Positions 25,967 through 34,759 of a stretch of DNA of 64,000 bases are shown in pieces (the stretch's first letter is position 1; every line of letters begins with the position of its first letter). The stretch lies in NCBI GenBank assembly GCA_049324315.1, contig JBMOKU010000003.1, positions 1 to 64,000 of the forward strand. Reading direction: 5' to 3'. The notes below the pieces were generated by a model. That model was not told the DNA's origin. It saw nothing but the letters and a program-made list of their open reading frames with translations, and ran no database searches. Origin of the DNA: JBMOKU01 sp049324315. GTDB lineage: Bacteria; Bacillota; Clostridia; Peptostreptococcales; Thermotaleaceae. Made by a program: the position numbers and the translations under genes.

Positions 25967-26851
25967 TCATCCTCCTATTGTGCTGCTGACTTTTCTTTGA
26001 ATTTTGAATAAAAACAATACAAGTATGTAAATGAAAACCGCCATGATGAAAGCAGCTGATGTTAACATCTGGTAATCTAATGAGGCAAACTTGTTGTTCA
26101 TATAATGCTGCAGCATGTAAATGCTGTCATGGGGATATGCACCGGAAATCAAATATACCTCCCTGAACACCTTAAAAGAATTAATGATGGCCATTACAAA
26201 TACGAAAAATGTTGTTGGTGTAAGATAAACCAGGGTGATATTGGTAAACTTGTGCCAATTGCTGGCTCCGTCAATATCGGCTGCTTCGTAGTACTCTGAC
26301 GGTATATTCTGAAGTCCTGCCAGGAATAGCACCATATTATAACCAATGTTCTTCCACAAATAGACGATGATAACTACAATCCTGGCAAAATCAGTTTTCA
26401 TCCAGTCTATCGGTGATAATCCAAGCCAAGTAATAAAGGCATTGAGAGAACCGTTAATATCAAACAATATCTGCCATACCAGGACCACCGATGCCACTGG
26501 AACCACCAGTGGTATAATAAAGCCCATACGTATGATATTCCGGCCGTAAATCTTCCTGTTAAGGAGCAGCGCAAATCCAAGGGAAAGCAGGATATTGAGC
26601 GGAACGCCAATCACTGTAAAAACCAAAGTATTATATCCCGCTTTAAGAAAAACCGGATTCTTCATGAGACTGATATAGTTTGCCAGCCCAACGAATCTGC
26701 CACCGATGGGACTGTCTACAAAAGAATAATAAAGCCCACCTACAAAGGGTATAAAGAAGAAAATCAAGAACCCCATAAGGCTTGGTGCCAGAAAGATTAG
26801 TGCCGTTTTATTGTTATACTTTTTTCCTGTCTTTAATAATACTGACATCAT
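25967..26851 (-). CDS. ABC sugar permease, MalF/CUT1 type
   Basis: About 294 residues, six helices, EAA loop EYYEAADIDGASNWHKFTNITLVYL. It resembles UgpA/MalF-type permeases of carbohydrate importers and pairs with the MalG-type gene 7 bp downstream. ATG 26851 follows CAGGAGG. It is the first gene of the operon whose promoter carries three BlaI-type operator copies (26924-27000). Confidence 0.9.
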   Translation of the reverse strand: MMSVLLKTGKKYNNKTALIFLAPSLMGFLIFFFIPFVGGLYYSFVDSPIGGRFVGLANYISLMKNPVFLKAGYNTLVFTVIGVPLNILLSLGFALLLNRKIYGRNIIRMGFIIPLVVPVASVVLVWQILFDINGSLNAFITWLGLSPIDWMKTDFARIVVIIVYLWKNIGYNMVLFLAGLQNIPSEYYEAADIDGASNWHKFTNITLVYLTPTTFFVFVMAIINSFKVFREVYLISGAYPHDSIYMLQHYMNNKFASLDYQMLTSAAFIMAVFIYILVLFLFKIQRKVSSTIGG

Positions 26852-26923
26852 CCATCCTCCTGTAATATCATTCACTTCAAAGCCATATGCCTTACTTTAA
26901 TCATTCATATGCATCTTCTGTTT

Positions 26924-27000
26924 CATGACTACCAAGATAGTCATGCCATAAATCAATACTATCGTAATAGTCACTAATTGTCAATGACTATTATAATAGT
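26924..27000 (-). promoter_or_regulatory. Transporter-operon promoter with three BlaI-type operators
   Basis: On the minus strand TTGACA (26984-26979), a 17-bp spacer and TAGTAT (26961-26956) form the promoter. Three palindromes ACTA-N6-TAGT lie at 26928-26941 (inside a 22-bp palindrome 26924-26945), 26958-26971 and 26987-27000, centred 30 and 29 bp apart. The middle one covers the -10 box and spacer. The same motif and promoter geometry occur in front of the BlaI-type gene. Confidence 0.8.
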
Positions 27001-27023
27001 TAGTGGAAATTCATAAATTACAT

Positions 27024-27059
27024 AAAAAAGGAAGCAGAGATTCTTCCCTGCTTCCTTTT
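27024..27059 (-). terminator. Terminator of kbl
   Basis: AAAAGGAAGCAG and CTGCTTCCTTTT form a perfect 12-bp stem with a 10-nt loop. On the minus strand it ends in TTTTTT, just after the kbl stop. Confidence 0.88.
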
Positions 27060-27070
27060 ATGTTAACCTG

Positions 27071-28261
27071 TTATTCTATTAATCCCATGCTTTTACCAAC
27101 CTTTTTAAAGACTGTCACAGCTCTATCCAACTGTTCTTCTGTATGTGCCGCCGTCACCATACATCTTACTCTGCCAGTTCCCTTTGGCACTGTCGGGAAT
27201 ACAATACCAGATACAAACACACCCTCATTAAATAAGTTCCTTGAAAACTCCATGGTTTTCGCTTCATCTCCAATAATAACAGGAGTGATCGGTGTTTGGC
27301 TTTTTCCTGTATTAAACCCTAGGCTTCCTAACTTCTGCTTAAAGTACTTTGCATTCTTCCACAATCTGTCCGTATACTCCGTGGTTTCCATCAGCATCTT
27401 AACAGCCTCGATGATTGCGCCTACTGCAGCTGGTGGCAAAGATGTACTGAATAATAAGGGTCTCCCTCGATGGCTTAACCAATCCTGTGTTGTTTTGCTG
27501 CCCGCCACGTATCCACCAATTGCCCCGATTGCCTTGGATAAGGTACCAATGCTGAAATCGATTCTTCCATGTAAATGGAAGTGGTCCACTGTCCCTCGTC
27601 CACTTTCTCCCAAGACACCTGACCCATGGGCATCATCTACATAGGTCATGGCACTATATTTCTCTGCCAGATCTGCAATATCAGGCAGGTTCGCAATGTC
27701 GCCGTCCATACTGAATACACCATCGGTGATAATTAATATATTTCTATATTTATCACGATTTTCTTTTAATACTTTCTCTAAAGAATCCATGTCGTTGTGT
27801 TTATAAATCGTTTTATCTGCCTTACTCAACCTTGCCCCATCGATAATGCTGGCATGATTTAGTTCATCAGAAATGATCAAGTCCCCTGCTTCCGTAACAG
27901 CTTGTATGGTACCTGCATTACAATTAAAACCTGATTGAAAAGTCATGACAGCTTCTTCTCGTTTAAATTTTGCTAAAAGTACTTCCATCTCTTCATGAAT
28001 ATCCATATTTCCTACAATTGTCCTCACGGCACCTGCACCAACACCATATTTTTCCACTGACTCTATGGCAGCTTTCTTCAATCTTGGGTGATTTGCAAAG
28101 CCTAAGTAGTTGTTTGAAGATAAATTAATGACACGCTTTCCGTTCAGAATAACTTCTGCCTCATTGGCACCTTCCAGAATTGGCAGTTTTCTATAAACGC
28201 CCTGTTCCTTCAATTCATTGATCTTTTCCTTTAGAAAAGGTAATTCATGGATATTAGACAT
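27071..28261 (-). CDS. kbl: Glycine C-acetyltransferase (2-amino-3-ketobutyrate CoA ligase)
   Basis: A PLP-dependent alpha-oxoamine synthase of 396 residues. It contains LSSNNYLGFANHPRLKKAA, TFQSGFNCNAGTI, DELNHASIIDGARLS, YVDDAHGSGVLG, and the cofactor lysine in GTLSKAIGAIGGY. The start MSNIHELPFLKEK and overall length fit Kbl better than BioF, but the two families are close; no tdh or bio gene is adjacent to decide. ATG 28261 has GAGGGGG upstream. The frame stays open for 69 codons further upstream only because it crosses the inserted palindromic element. Confidence 0.88.
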   Translation of the reverse strand: MSNIHELPFLKEKINELKEQGVYRKLPILEGANEAEVILNGKRVINLSSNNYLGFANHPRLKKAAIESVEKYGVGAGAVRTIVGNMDIHEEMEVLLAKFKREEAVMTFQSGFNCNAGTIQAVTEAGDLIISDELNHASIIDGARLSKADKTIYKHNDMDSLEKVLKENRDKYRNILIITDGVFSMDGDIANLPDIADLAEKYSAMTYVDDAHGSGVLGESGRGTVDHFHLHGRIDFSIGTLSKAIGAIGGYVAGSKTTQDWLSHRGRPLLFSTSLPPAAVGAIIEAVKMLMETTEYTDRLWKNAKYFKQKLGSLGFNTGKSQTPITPVIIGDEAKTMEFSRNLFNEGVFVSGIVFPTVPKGTGRVRCMVTAAHTEEQLDRAVTVFKKVGKSMGLIE

Positions 28262-28287
28262 AGGATCAACCCCCTCATAAATTATTC

Positions 28288-28483
28288 TTAAAGTAACTCG
28301 TTGTGGTAGTTGATGCAGATTTGCTTTGTGGAGAGGCTTATAGAGTTTGTTAGCGCAGCGGAAGATTCGTTGCATCAACTGTTTGAGCGAAGCGAGTTTT
28401 GATGCAACCTGCAGCAAGCTTACAAACTCTAAGCCTCGTAACACTAGCAAATCGGAGTCAACTACCACAACCCATTAAAGTAT
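28288..28483. mobile_element. MITE-like palindromic element, copy 2
   Basis: The body 28297-28474 (178 bp) is about 90% identical to the copy at 9131-9313. It is bordered by TTAAAGTAA (28288-28296) and TTAAAGTAT (28475-28483), an 8-of-9 direct repeat consistent with a target duplication. The ends pair perfectly over 14 bp (28300-28313 with 28458-28471). The inner stems GATTTGCT/AGCAAATC, GAGGCTT..AGAGTTTGT/ACAAACTCTAAGCCTC and GTTGCATCAA/TTGATGCAAC are kept. It lies 27 bp upstream of the kbl start, so it may sit in the kbl leader or separate kbl from its promoter. Confidence 0.88.
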
Positions 28484-28643
28484 AATAATCACTTCGTCTA
28501 AGTATTTATGCTTCTCATTCTCAATATTACCATGGTCGTTGCATTATATTCCACAATTCATTCGGAAATTCCTTTATTTTTTCCTATATATTACATTATT
28601 TTAACGAATAGATAATTTGTGTAATTTATATACATCTCTATAC

Positions 28644-28673
28644 AAAAAAACAAAGCTGGTTTTCCCAGCTTTA
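28644..28673 (-). terminator. Terminator of the Lon-type protease gene
   Basis: AAAGCTGG-GAAAA-CCAGCTTT followed by GTTTTTTT on the minus strand. The stop codon of the protease gene is inside the stem. Confidence 0.88.
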
Positions 28674-31067
28674 CTTCTTGATAAACAATCGACTTTTTCC
28701 TGTCTTTCTTCCAAATCTATCATGGCCGTTTTTCCTATCACAGTTATAATGCTCCAACTTCTTCTTTACTTTTTCCAGGACATCTTCAAAGTGTCTGTCT
28801 GTCAATATTTCCATTCCTTCTTCAACCGTGGAAATGGGATAGATATGAAACTGTCCATTCTTAACGGCATCTATCACTTCATCATGCAGTACCAAATCGT
28901 CAATGTTCTGACGTGGAATGATGACACCTTGTTTTCCATTAAGCCCAAGATGCTTGCATATGGTAAAAAAGCCCTCTATTTTTTCACTTGCACCGCCTAC
29001 CGGTTGTATTTCTCCCATTTGATTAACTGATCCGGTGACGGCAATATTCTGCTTGATGGCAACCTCACTCAGGCTGGAAAGCAGCGCAAATAGCTCCGCA
29101 CCAGAAGCGCTATCCCCATCAACTCCACTATATAATTGTTCAAAACATATTTTAGCAGTTAAAGAAAGGGAATTGTCCTGTGCAAATACTTGATTCAAGT
29201 AACCTTCAAGTATCATCACGCCTTTATCATGAATACTTCCACTCATTTTTACTTCCCGTTCAATATTCACGATCCCACGATTTCCTACACAAGTGGTTAC
29301 TGATATGACAGATGGCTTCCCGAACACGTGATCTCCCAGATCAATGACTGATAGTCCGTTGATTCTCCCTACCTTTCTATTATGGACGTCAATAATAATT
29401 TTTCCAGTTTGATACATTTCGTCGATTTTTTCTTCCAGTTTATTATGTCTAAAAATTCTTTCTTGGTAAGCTTTTTCAACATGATCTGCCTTTACCAACT
29501 GACAGTTTTCCATCCTGGCCCATCCATCAGCTTCTATCAATATCTCGATGATTTTATTAAATCGCGTTGAAAGTTTTTTTTGGGTCCCTGTTATTCGATG
29601 ACTGAATTCAATGATCTTTGCTGCTCCACTTTTATCAAAAGGAAGGAGCCCTTCCTTTTCACAATAGGAACGAATAAACCGGGCTATTTTTTGTTCGTTT
29701 TCTTTTTTGGATTCCATGACAGAATCAAAATCCACTTTAATCTTAAACAACTTTTCAAAATCTTCATCAACCTCATGCAATAATTGATACAAATATGGAT
29801 TTCCTATCATGATAATCTTGATATCTATTGGAATCGGTTCAGGTTTTAATGATGCAATATCCACGATACCCAACTGGCTTCTCAAACTTTCAACGGCTAA
29901 CTCTCCAGTCTCTATGGTACGTTTTAATGTCTCCCATACATAAGAATTTCTTAAAACATGATCTGCTTGCAGGATTAGATATCCTCCATTTGCCTTGTGA
30001 ATGGAACCTGGCTTGATCATTAAGAAATTGGTTTTTAATGTTGTGCTTTCATTCTCATATTCAATTTTCCCCACAAGATTGCTGTAAGTGGGGTTAAATT
30101 CCATAATCACCGGTGCACCTTTTATACTGCTATTATCTACGAGCAAATTAACCTTATATTTTTTAAGAAAACTGTCTTCAGCCTTTTTAACCACTACAGC
30201 TTCTTGGTCATCCTCAGAAATATTGAAATCATATATGTTTTCTATGACATCCTTTTGCACGACTTTGATAAATTCTACAATTTTTTCATGTTTTTTATAT
30301 CGTTCATATAACTCATCCATCATGGGCTTCACAACAAAAAGAGCTACGGTATTATCCAACTCTTTAATACTCTTTTTGGCCTGCCGTTCCAGCCCTTTAA
30401 TCTTACGCAAAATTTCAACTGCTTTATTCTGCAGCTCTTCAGCCTTTTTTTCTATAGCATTTTTTTCTTCGCTTTCCAGTTCGTCATATTCCTTATCCGT
30501 AATCGGTTCTCCGTCAACTAAGGGTGAGATGACAAAGCCCATGCTGGTGTTCTTAATAGAAAATCCGCTTTTCTTGCTGTAATCCGTGAGATCATCCAGT
30601 AGTTTATTTCTTTCCTCTTGATATTTCTTTACAATTTCTGTTTTTCTTCTTTCATAATCTTCACTACTAAATGCTTTTGGGATTTCTACAAGAAGTTCTT
30701 CCGTCAGCACATCCATATCCTTACTTAGTGCTTTGCCCATGCCAGGAGGCATATTAAGGGCTATTGGATTGCTGGGTTCCTCAAAATTGTAAACATAGCA
30801 CCAATCATCAGGAATCTTTTCCTCCTTCGCTTTTTCATTAATCACTCGTTGGGTATAGCTTGTTTTACCCACACCCTTTAATCCTGTGACGAATATATTA
30901 TATTTCGAATTTTTTACCTGCAATCCAAATTCCATGGCTTTTACTGCTCTTTGCTGTCCAATAATCTCTTCAAGGGGTATCAAATCCTCCGTTGTTTCAA
31001 AATCAAATTCATTGAGATCAAAAAATCGCTTCAGCTTTTCATAGGATAGTTCTTTGTATCTTGCCAT
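28671..31067 (-). CDS. Lon-type ATP-dependent protease (LonB-like, S16 family)
   Basis: 798 residues. The Walker A motif GLKGVGKTS (~62-70) lies in an N-terminal AAA module that is interrupted by a long coiled-coil insertion (~140-300). A Lon-type proteolytic domain follows at the C-terminus with the catalytic serine in DSASGAE (~655) and lysine in GGASEKIEG (~696). This is the soluble bacterial LonB-related family with the S/K dyad, not classical LonA, which has a different N-domain. The ATG follows GGGGGAGG. It stands as a single gene with its own terminator. Confidence 0.9.
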   Translation of the reverse strand: MARYKELSYEKLKRFFDLNEFDFETTEDLIPLEEIIGQQRAVKAMEFGLQVKNSKYNIFVTGLKGVGKTSYTQRVINEKAKEEKIPDDWCYVYNFEEPSNPIALNMPPGMGKALSKDMDVLTEELLVEIPKAFSSEDYERRKTEIVKKYQEERNKLLDDLTDYSKKSGFSIKNTSMGFVISPLVDGEPITDKEYDELESEEKNAIEKKAEELQNKAVEILRKIKGLERQAKKSIKELDNTVALFVVKPMMDELYERYKKHEKIVEFIKVVQKDVIENIYDFNISEDDQEAVVVKKAEDSFLKKYKVNLLVDNSSIKGAPVIMEFNPTYSNLVGKIEYENESTTLKTNFLMIKPGSIHKANGGYLILQADHVLRNSYVWETLKRTIETGELAVESLRSQLGIVDIASLKPEPIPIDIKIIMIGNPYLYQLLHEVDEDFEKLFKIKVDFDSVMESKKENEQKIARFIRSYCEKEGLLPFDKSGAAKIIEFSHRITGTQKKLSTRFNKIIEILIEADGWARMENCQLVKADHVEKAYQERIFRHNKLEEKIDEMYQTGKIIIDVHNRKVGRINGLSVIDLGDHVFGKPSVISVTTCVGNRGIVNIEREVKMSGSIHDKGVMILEGYLNQVFAQDNSLSLTAKICFEQLYSGVDGDSASGAELFALLSSLSEVAIKQNIAVTGSVNQMGEIQPVGGASEKIEGFFTICKHLGLNGKQGVIIPRQNIDDLVLHDEVIDAVKNGQFHIYPISTVEEGMEILTDRHFEDVLEKVKKKLEHYNCDRKNGHDRFGRKTGKSRLFIKK

Positions 31068-31147
31068 ACATCCTCCCCCTTTTGTCTCATAAAACGTCCT
31101 TAATCCATTGTATTCATCCTGCTAGTCCATCTCTCCAAATATTTCTC

Positions 31148-31186
31148 AAAAAAAGACACCTTTTATGTAATAGGTGTCTTAAAAAA
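31148..31186 (-). terminator. Terminator of queG
   Basis: AAGACACCT-N10-AGGTGTCTT with TTTTTTT on the minus strand, about 65 bp after the queG stop. Confidence 0.85.
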
Positions 31187-31252
31187 GTTGAATTTACATG
31201 AAATGTTTTCTTCAATATCGATGATCACAAATGAATAATATTTTTCTTTACG

Positions 31253-32374
31253 TTACGAATGATCGTCGCCGTCCAACAGCTTTAAAAAATATGTTGCAAC
31301 CTCTGAACTTTTTTCTTTTTTCACATGCTCTCGAAGAATTTTTGTTCCTTCATCTCTACATATCTGAAGGATTGCCCAGCCGGCATACTTTCGTATCATA
31401 GGGCTTTCATCCTGAAGAACTTCATTAAGATGAGGAAGCATTTTTGTATCTTTGCTATTTCCCATGGCGATAACAGCATTCCTTCTAATCACGTTTTTTC
31501 CTCTCCAGCCTCCAGCTGTTTTTCCCACTGTTTCGCGGAATTGTTTATTTGTCATATGAACCAAGTCTGTCAGCTTGAGTTTATGACAGCCTTCTATTGG
31601 AAAAAAATCCTTATTACTGGTTTCCGAAACCCTGTGATTATGTGGACATACCATCTGGCATACATCACAACCGTAAATTTTATTTTCCAGACGTTTTAAA
31701 GAAACCTCCTCGATAGGATTCTTAGTTTGTGTAATATAAGAGAGGCATCTTTTTCCATTCATCAAATAATTCTTTTCCAATGCCCCTGACGGGCAGGCTT
31801 CCACACATAAATTGCAGTTTAAACACTCTTTTTCTAAAGGAACATCGTGCTGAAGCTCCAAATCTGTGACAACATAGCCAATATACACCCAGGATCCATA
31901 ATCTTCCGTAATCAATAAATTGTTTTTTCCAAACCACCCTAAGCCCGCTCGATGAGCAACATCTCTATCCGATAATGGACCTGTATCCACGAATATTTTA
32001 TATGCAAAATCTCCGTATTCTGTCTTTATAAACAACATCAGTTGTTCCAATTTTTCTTTAAGGACCATATGATAGTCCCTGCCGAAGGTGCCTATTGCCA
32101 TTTCTCCATAGTAATCTTCGGAAGAATCCCCGCTAGATTCCTTTTGAACATAATAGGGAATAACCACAGCAATGATTGTTTTGGCATTATGTAAAATCAT
32201 CTTAGGATTTACTCTTTTCTCAATATCCTGTTCCTCAAGCCCCGTCAAATAACCTTTATCGCGCCTGTCGACCAGTACTTTCTGCAGATCTGTAAAAGCG
32301 TCTGCAGAAGTAAAACCAATACAGCCAATACCTATTTCCTTGGCATACCGCTTAATCTTTTTCTCCAGTTCCAT
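31253..32374 (-). CDS. queG: Epoxyqueuosine reductase QueG
   Basis: Reduces epoxyqueuosine to queuosine in tRNA anticodons, using cobalamin and two 4Fe-4S clusters. The clusters are marked by ECLNCNLCVEACPSGAL and CDVCQMVCPHN. The motif DTGPLSDRDVAHRAGLGWFGKNNLLI is typical, and the C-terminus is HEAT-repeat-like (RRNAVIAMGNS, RKYAGWAIL). The length is 373 residues from ATG 32374 with AAGGTG upstream. QueG is itself cobalamin-dependent, which fits a B12-making genome. Confidence 0.94.
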   Translation of the reverse strand: MELEKKIKRYAKEIGIGCIGFTSADAFTDLQKVLVDRRDKGYLTGLEEQDIEKRVNPKMILHNAKTIIAVVIPYYVQKESSGDSSEDYYGEMAIGTFGRDYHMVLKEKLEQLMLFIKTEYGDFAYKIFVDTGPLSDRDVAHRAGLGWFGKNNLLITEDYGSWVYIGYVVTDLELQHDVPLEKECLNCNLCVEACPSGALEKNYLMNGKRCLSYITQTKNPIEEVSLKRLENKIYGCDVCQMVCPHNHRVSETSNKDFFPIEGCHKLKLTDLVHMTNKQFRETVGKTAGGWRGKNVIRRNAVIAMGNSKDTKMLPHLNEVLQDESPMIRKYAGWAILQICRDEGTKILREHVKKEKSSEVATYFLKLLDGDDHS

Positions 32375-32420
32375 GACTACACCTTTCAAAATATCTTTTT
32401 ATTGTATTATAGCAGAAACG

Positions 32421-32957
32421 CTATTCATAATGAACGGAAAAGGCCTGTGCTGTATCGATTGGCAGTAAACGAAAGTCCGCTTTACCCTCTATACTGCTAA
32501 TAGGTACATAGCCAAAGCATCTGCTGTCATTACTATCATTTCTGTTATCACCCATGACGAAGATCATACCTTTTGGTACTTTTCCGCTGGTGATTTGATA
32601 AGTCTTGTCTTGATATGGATCGCCATTTAAATAGCCTTCATGGATAAGTTCCCCATTTATATAAAGCTTTCCGTTCTCAATAGAAAACTCATCATTTTCT
32701 ATTCCTATCACTCTTTTTATAAAAAAATCATCTTGATAATCTTTTAAAGGGGGATGAAAGATAACGATATCTCCAGTTTTAGGAGGATGAAAGAAATATG
32801 ATATTTTATTTACAAACAATTTATCATTGTTATTTAATGTAGGGTACATAGAATAACCCTGTACGATGGTAAATCCGAAGATAAATTCTTCAATCCCGAT
32901 GGCAATGATCATAGCCAACAATATGTTCTTTAACCATTTTATCATAATATCTAACAT
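32421..32957 (-). CDS. lepB: Signal peptidase I (first copy)
   Basis: A type I leader peptidase of 178 residues with one N-terminal membrane helix. The catalytic serine is in QGYSMYPTL (Ser36) and the catalytic lysine in KRVIG (Lys81); GDNRNDSNDSRCFGYVP is the conserved box E. It lies 46 bp upstream of queG. A second signal peptidase is encoded at 39528-40049, so this genome has at least two. Confidence 0.93.
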   Translation of the reverse strand: MLDIMIKWLKNILLAMIIAIGIEEFIFGFTIVQGYSMYPTLNNNDKLFVNKISYFFHPPKTGDIVIFHPPLKDYQDDFFIKRVIGIENDEFSIENGKLYINGELIHEGYLNGDPYQDKTYQITSGKVPKGMIFVMGDNRNDSNDSRCFGYVPISSIEGKADFRLLPIDTAQAFSVHYE

Positions 32958-33133
32958 AGCTTCACATCCTTATGATTAATTTATCTAAGCATTTCCATAA
33001 GCGTTTTTTTTTATAACCCATAGGGACACAAATGAAATTATCAGTTTTATCATAAGTAATGTTTTGCTTCTGCTAATCATTTTATTTATATGCACAAGAT
33101 ATAGGAAAATATTTCTATTATGATTTGTCAAAG

Positions 33134-33871
33134 CTACTTTATAATATGTTCTAAAATAAGCATAACCACAAAACCAATAATGACACCGAAACTGGCCTTT
33201 ATTTGATTGCCATGACAATGGCTCTCCGGTATCAATTCATTAGAAACCACATAATACATGGCACCGGCAGCAAAGGACAGGGCAAAAGGCATGAAAGTCT
33301 TAATTGAATTACCTGCTGCAATTCCCAGAATTGCTGCTATAGGCTCCCCTATACCGGCAAAAAAAGCAAACAAAATAGCCTTCAGCTTTGAATATCCTTT
33401 TTCCACCAATGGAGCTGCAACAACCAGCCCTTCCGGCGCATTTTGTATGGCCATAGCCAGTGCTAAAATAACACCGGTGTTTTCGTTTCCTGAAGTATAC
33501 CCGATACCGATGGCAAAGCCTTCCGGTATATTGTGTATGGCTATGGCAGCAATCATTGCAATCGTTTTGGACATCCCTTTATCTTTAAAATCTGTTCTCC
33601 TGACTTCCCCCATATTAATATTAGGAACTGTTTTCTCAATAATAGCTAATAAAATAGCACCCATTATTAATCCTGAGATGACTTGTACAATTCCATCTGA
33701 ATTCATTGCAGGCAAAATCAAGTTAAAAGAGGCTGCAAAGATCATGACTCCTGCAGCAAATCCCAGGAGTATATCTTCAAATTTCTTCGATATTGTTCTA
33801 AAAAAAACAATTGGTAGGGCACCAATTCCTGTACAAGCTCCTGCTAATATGCTGGCAATATACGCGTTCAA
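33134..33871 (-). CDS. ZIP family metal transporter (GufA-like)
   Basis: A 245-residue membrane protein with about eight helices. The metal-binding motifs are HNIPEG (AIAIHNIPEGFAIGIG) and QNAPEG (AMAIQNAPEGLVVAAP), and HCHGN forms a possible loop ligand. The layout is that of GufA/ZupT-type zinc or divalent metal uptake proteins. The TTG start at 33871 follows AAAGGAG. An ArsR-type regulator gene lies upstream, separated by a terminator, so regulation by it is possible but not shown. Confidence 0.88.
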   Translation of the reverse strand: MNAYIASILAGACTGIGALPIVFFRTISKKFEDILLGFAAGVMIFAASFNLILPAMNSDGIVQVISGLIMGAILLAIIEKTVPNINMGEVRRTDFKDKGMSKTIAMIAAIAIHNIPEGFAIGIGYTSGNENTGVILALAMAIQNAPEGLVVAAPLVEKGYSKLKAILFAFFAGIGEPIAAILGIAAGNSIKTFMPFALSFAAGAMYYVVSNELIPESHCHGNQIKASFGVIIGFVVMLILEHIIK

Positions 33872-33971
33872 AGCACATCACTCCTTTTAAACGCTTTTTT
33901 ACGTATACGTCGTTCCCGTTATTTTTTATTTTTGACGGGCAGCAATGATTCATACAATCCTTTTTTTGCAT

Positions 33972-33999
33972 AAAAAAACACCCTGAACTTAGCAGGATG
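33972..33999 (-). terminator. Terminator of the ArsR-type gene
   Basis: CATCCTG-CTAAGTT-CAGGGTG followed by TTTTTTT on the minus strand. Confidence 0.75.
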
Positions 34000-34044
34000 C
34001 TCATTTTCTCTATTCTTTTATAAAAGCAGCGATGCTTCACAGCT

Positions 34045-34620
34045 TTACTTTTTTTTCCTTACCCTTGGAATGATAAGTGATGAAATGGAAAAGGATTTGG
34101 TATTTTCCCTCGTCTTATCTTTTTTATCCTTGCAATAAGTCTCTATGACTTCTGCCAGCTTTTGCTTAAGCTCTTCTGCTTCGTCTACCGTTAGATAATA
34201 ATCATTATAATAAAGCATGCCTTTGGGATATTCTTTTACATTCGATTGTTCAACTGCTTTGTAAAACTCTTTTGTAATGTTTTCAAAAATAGAAATATAT
34301 GCCTGGTTTAAAGAATCCATAACTCCTTTTTCCCCAGAGTTCATGATGCTCTTGTCAATAACAAACATTTTTGCTGAAGGTAAATAGTATTTCTCAATGA
34401 TACCGGATTTTACCTTCTCATCTACCAGCTCAATAATTCCTACTTTTTGTAGGGTCTTGATATGATAATTGATTTTTGCATGAGGCTCTCCAAGCTTGTC
34501 AGCTATCTGTTTCGCAGTAGCCGGCTGATCTTCTTCAAAACACTCAATGATTTCGATCCTATATGGATGGGAAATGGCTTTGATCTGTTCCAGCTCTCTT
34601 AGTACCAGCACGTCCTTCAT
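34045..34620 (-). CDS. ArsR-type winged-helix transcriptional regulator
   Basis: 191 residues. The N-terminal winged helix ISHPYRIEIIECFEEDQPATAKQIADKLGEPHAKINYHIKTLQKVGIIELV (given here by its helices, residues ~15-65) is of the ArsR/HTH_20 type. The rest is a helical dimerisation/sensing part without the metal-binding cysteines of classical ArsR. The C-terminus is strongly basic. AAAGGAG lies before the ATG. The ligand and targets are unknown; the ZIP transporter downstream is a candidate. Confidence 0.83.
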   Translation of the reverse strand: MKDVLVLRELEQIKAISHPYRIEIIECFEEDQPATAKQIADKLGEPHAKINYHIKTLQKVGIIELVDEKVKSGIIEKYYLPSAKMFVIDKSIMNSGEKGVMDSLNQAYISIFENITKEFYKAVEQSNVKEYPKGMLYYNDYYLTVDEAEELKQKLAEVIETYCKDKKDKTRENTKSFSISSLIIPRVRKKK

Positions 34621-34759
34621 AACATATCTCCTTTTTTATATATATTATTATTTCTTTTTTTTTTATTTATTATTACATATGAATTATATATATTATATTC
34701 TTTTCATTTTATGTTGTCAAAATATAATCAAAAAATTTCAAGGATTCCCAGGATTTACG

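Noticed and set aside
28262..28468. An N-terminal extension of kbl by 69 codons
   Set aside because: The extra frame is a translation of the inserted palindromic element, and ATG 28261 has a good ribosome site and the family N-terminus.
30088..30582. A 164-codon plus-strand reading frame inside the Lon-type gene
   Set aside because: Ser/Leu/Phe-rich shadow of the coiled-coil insertion. The minus-strand gene is complete and motif-bearing.
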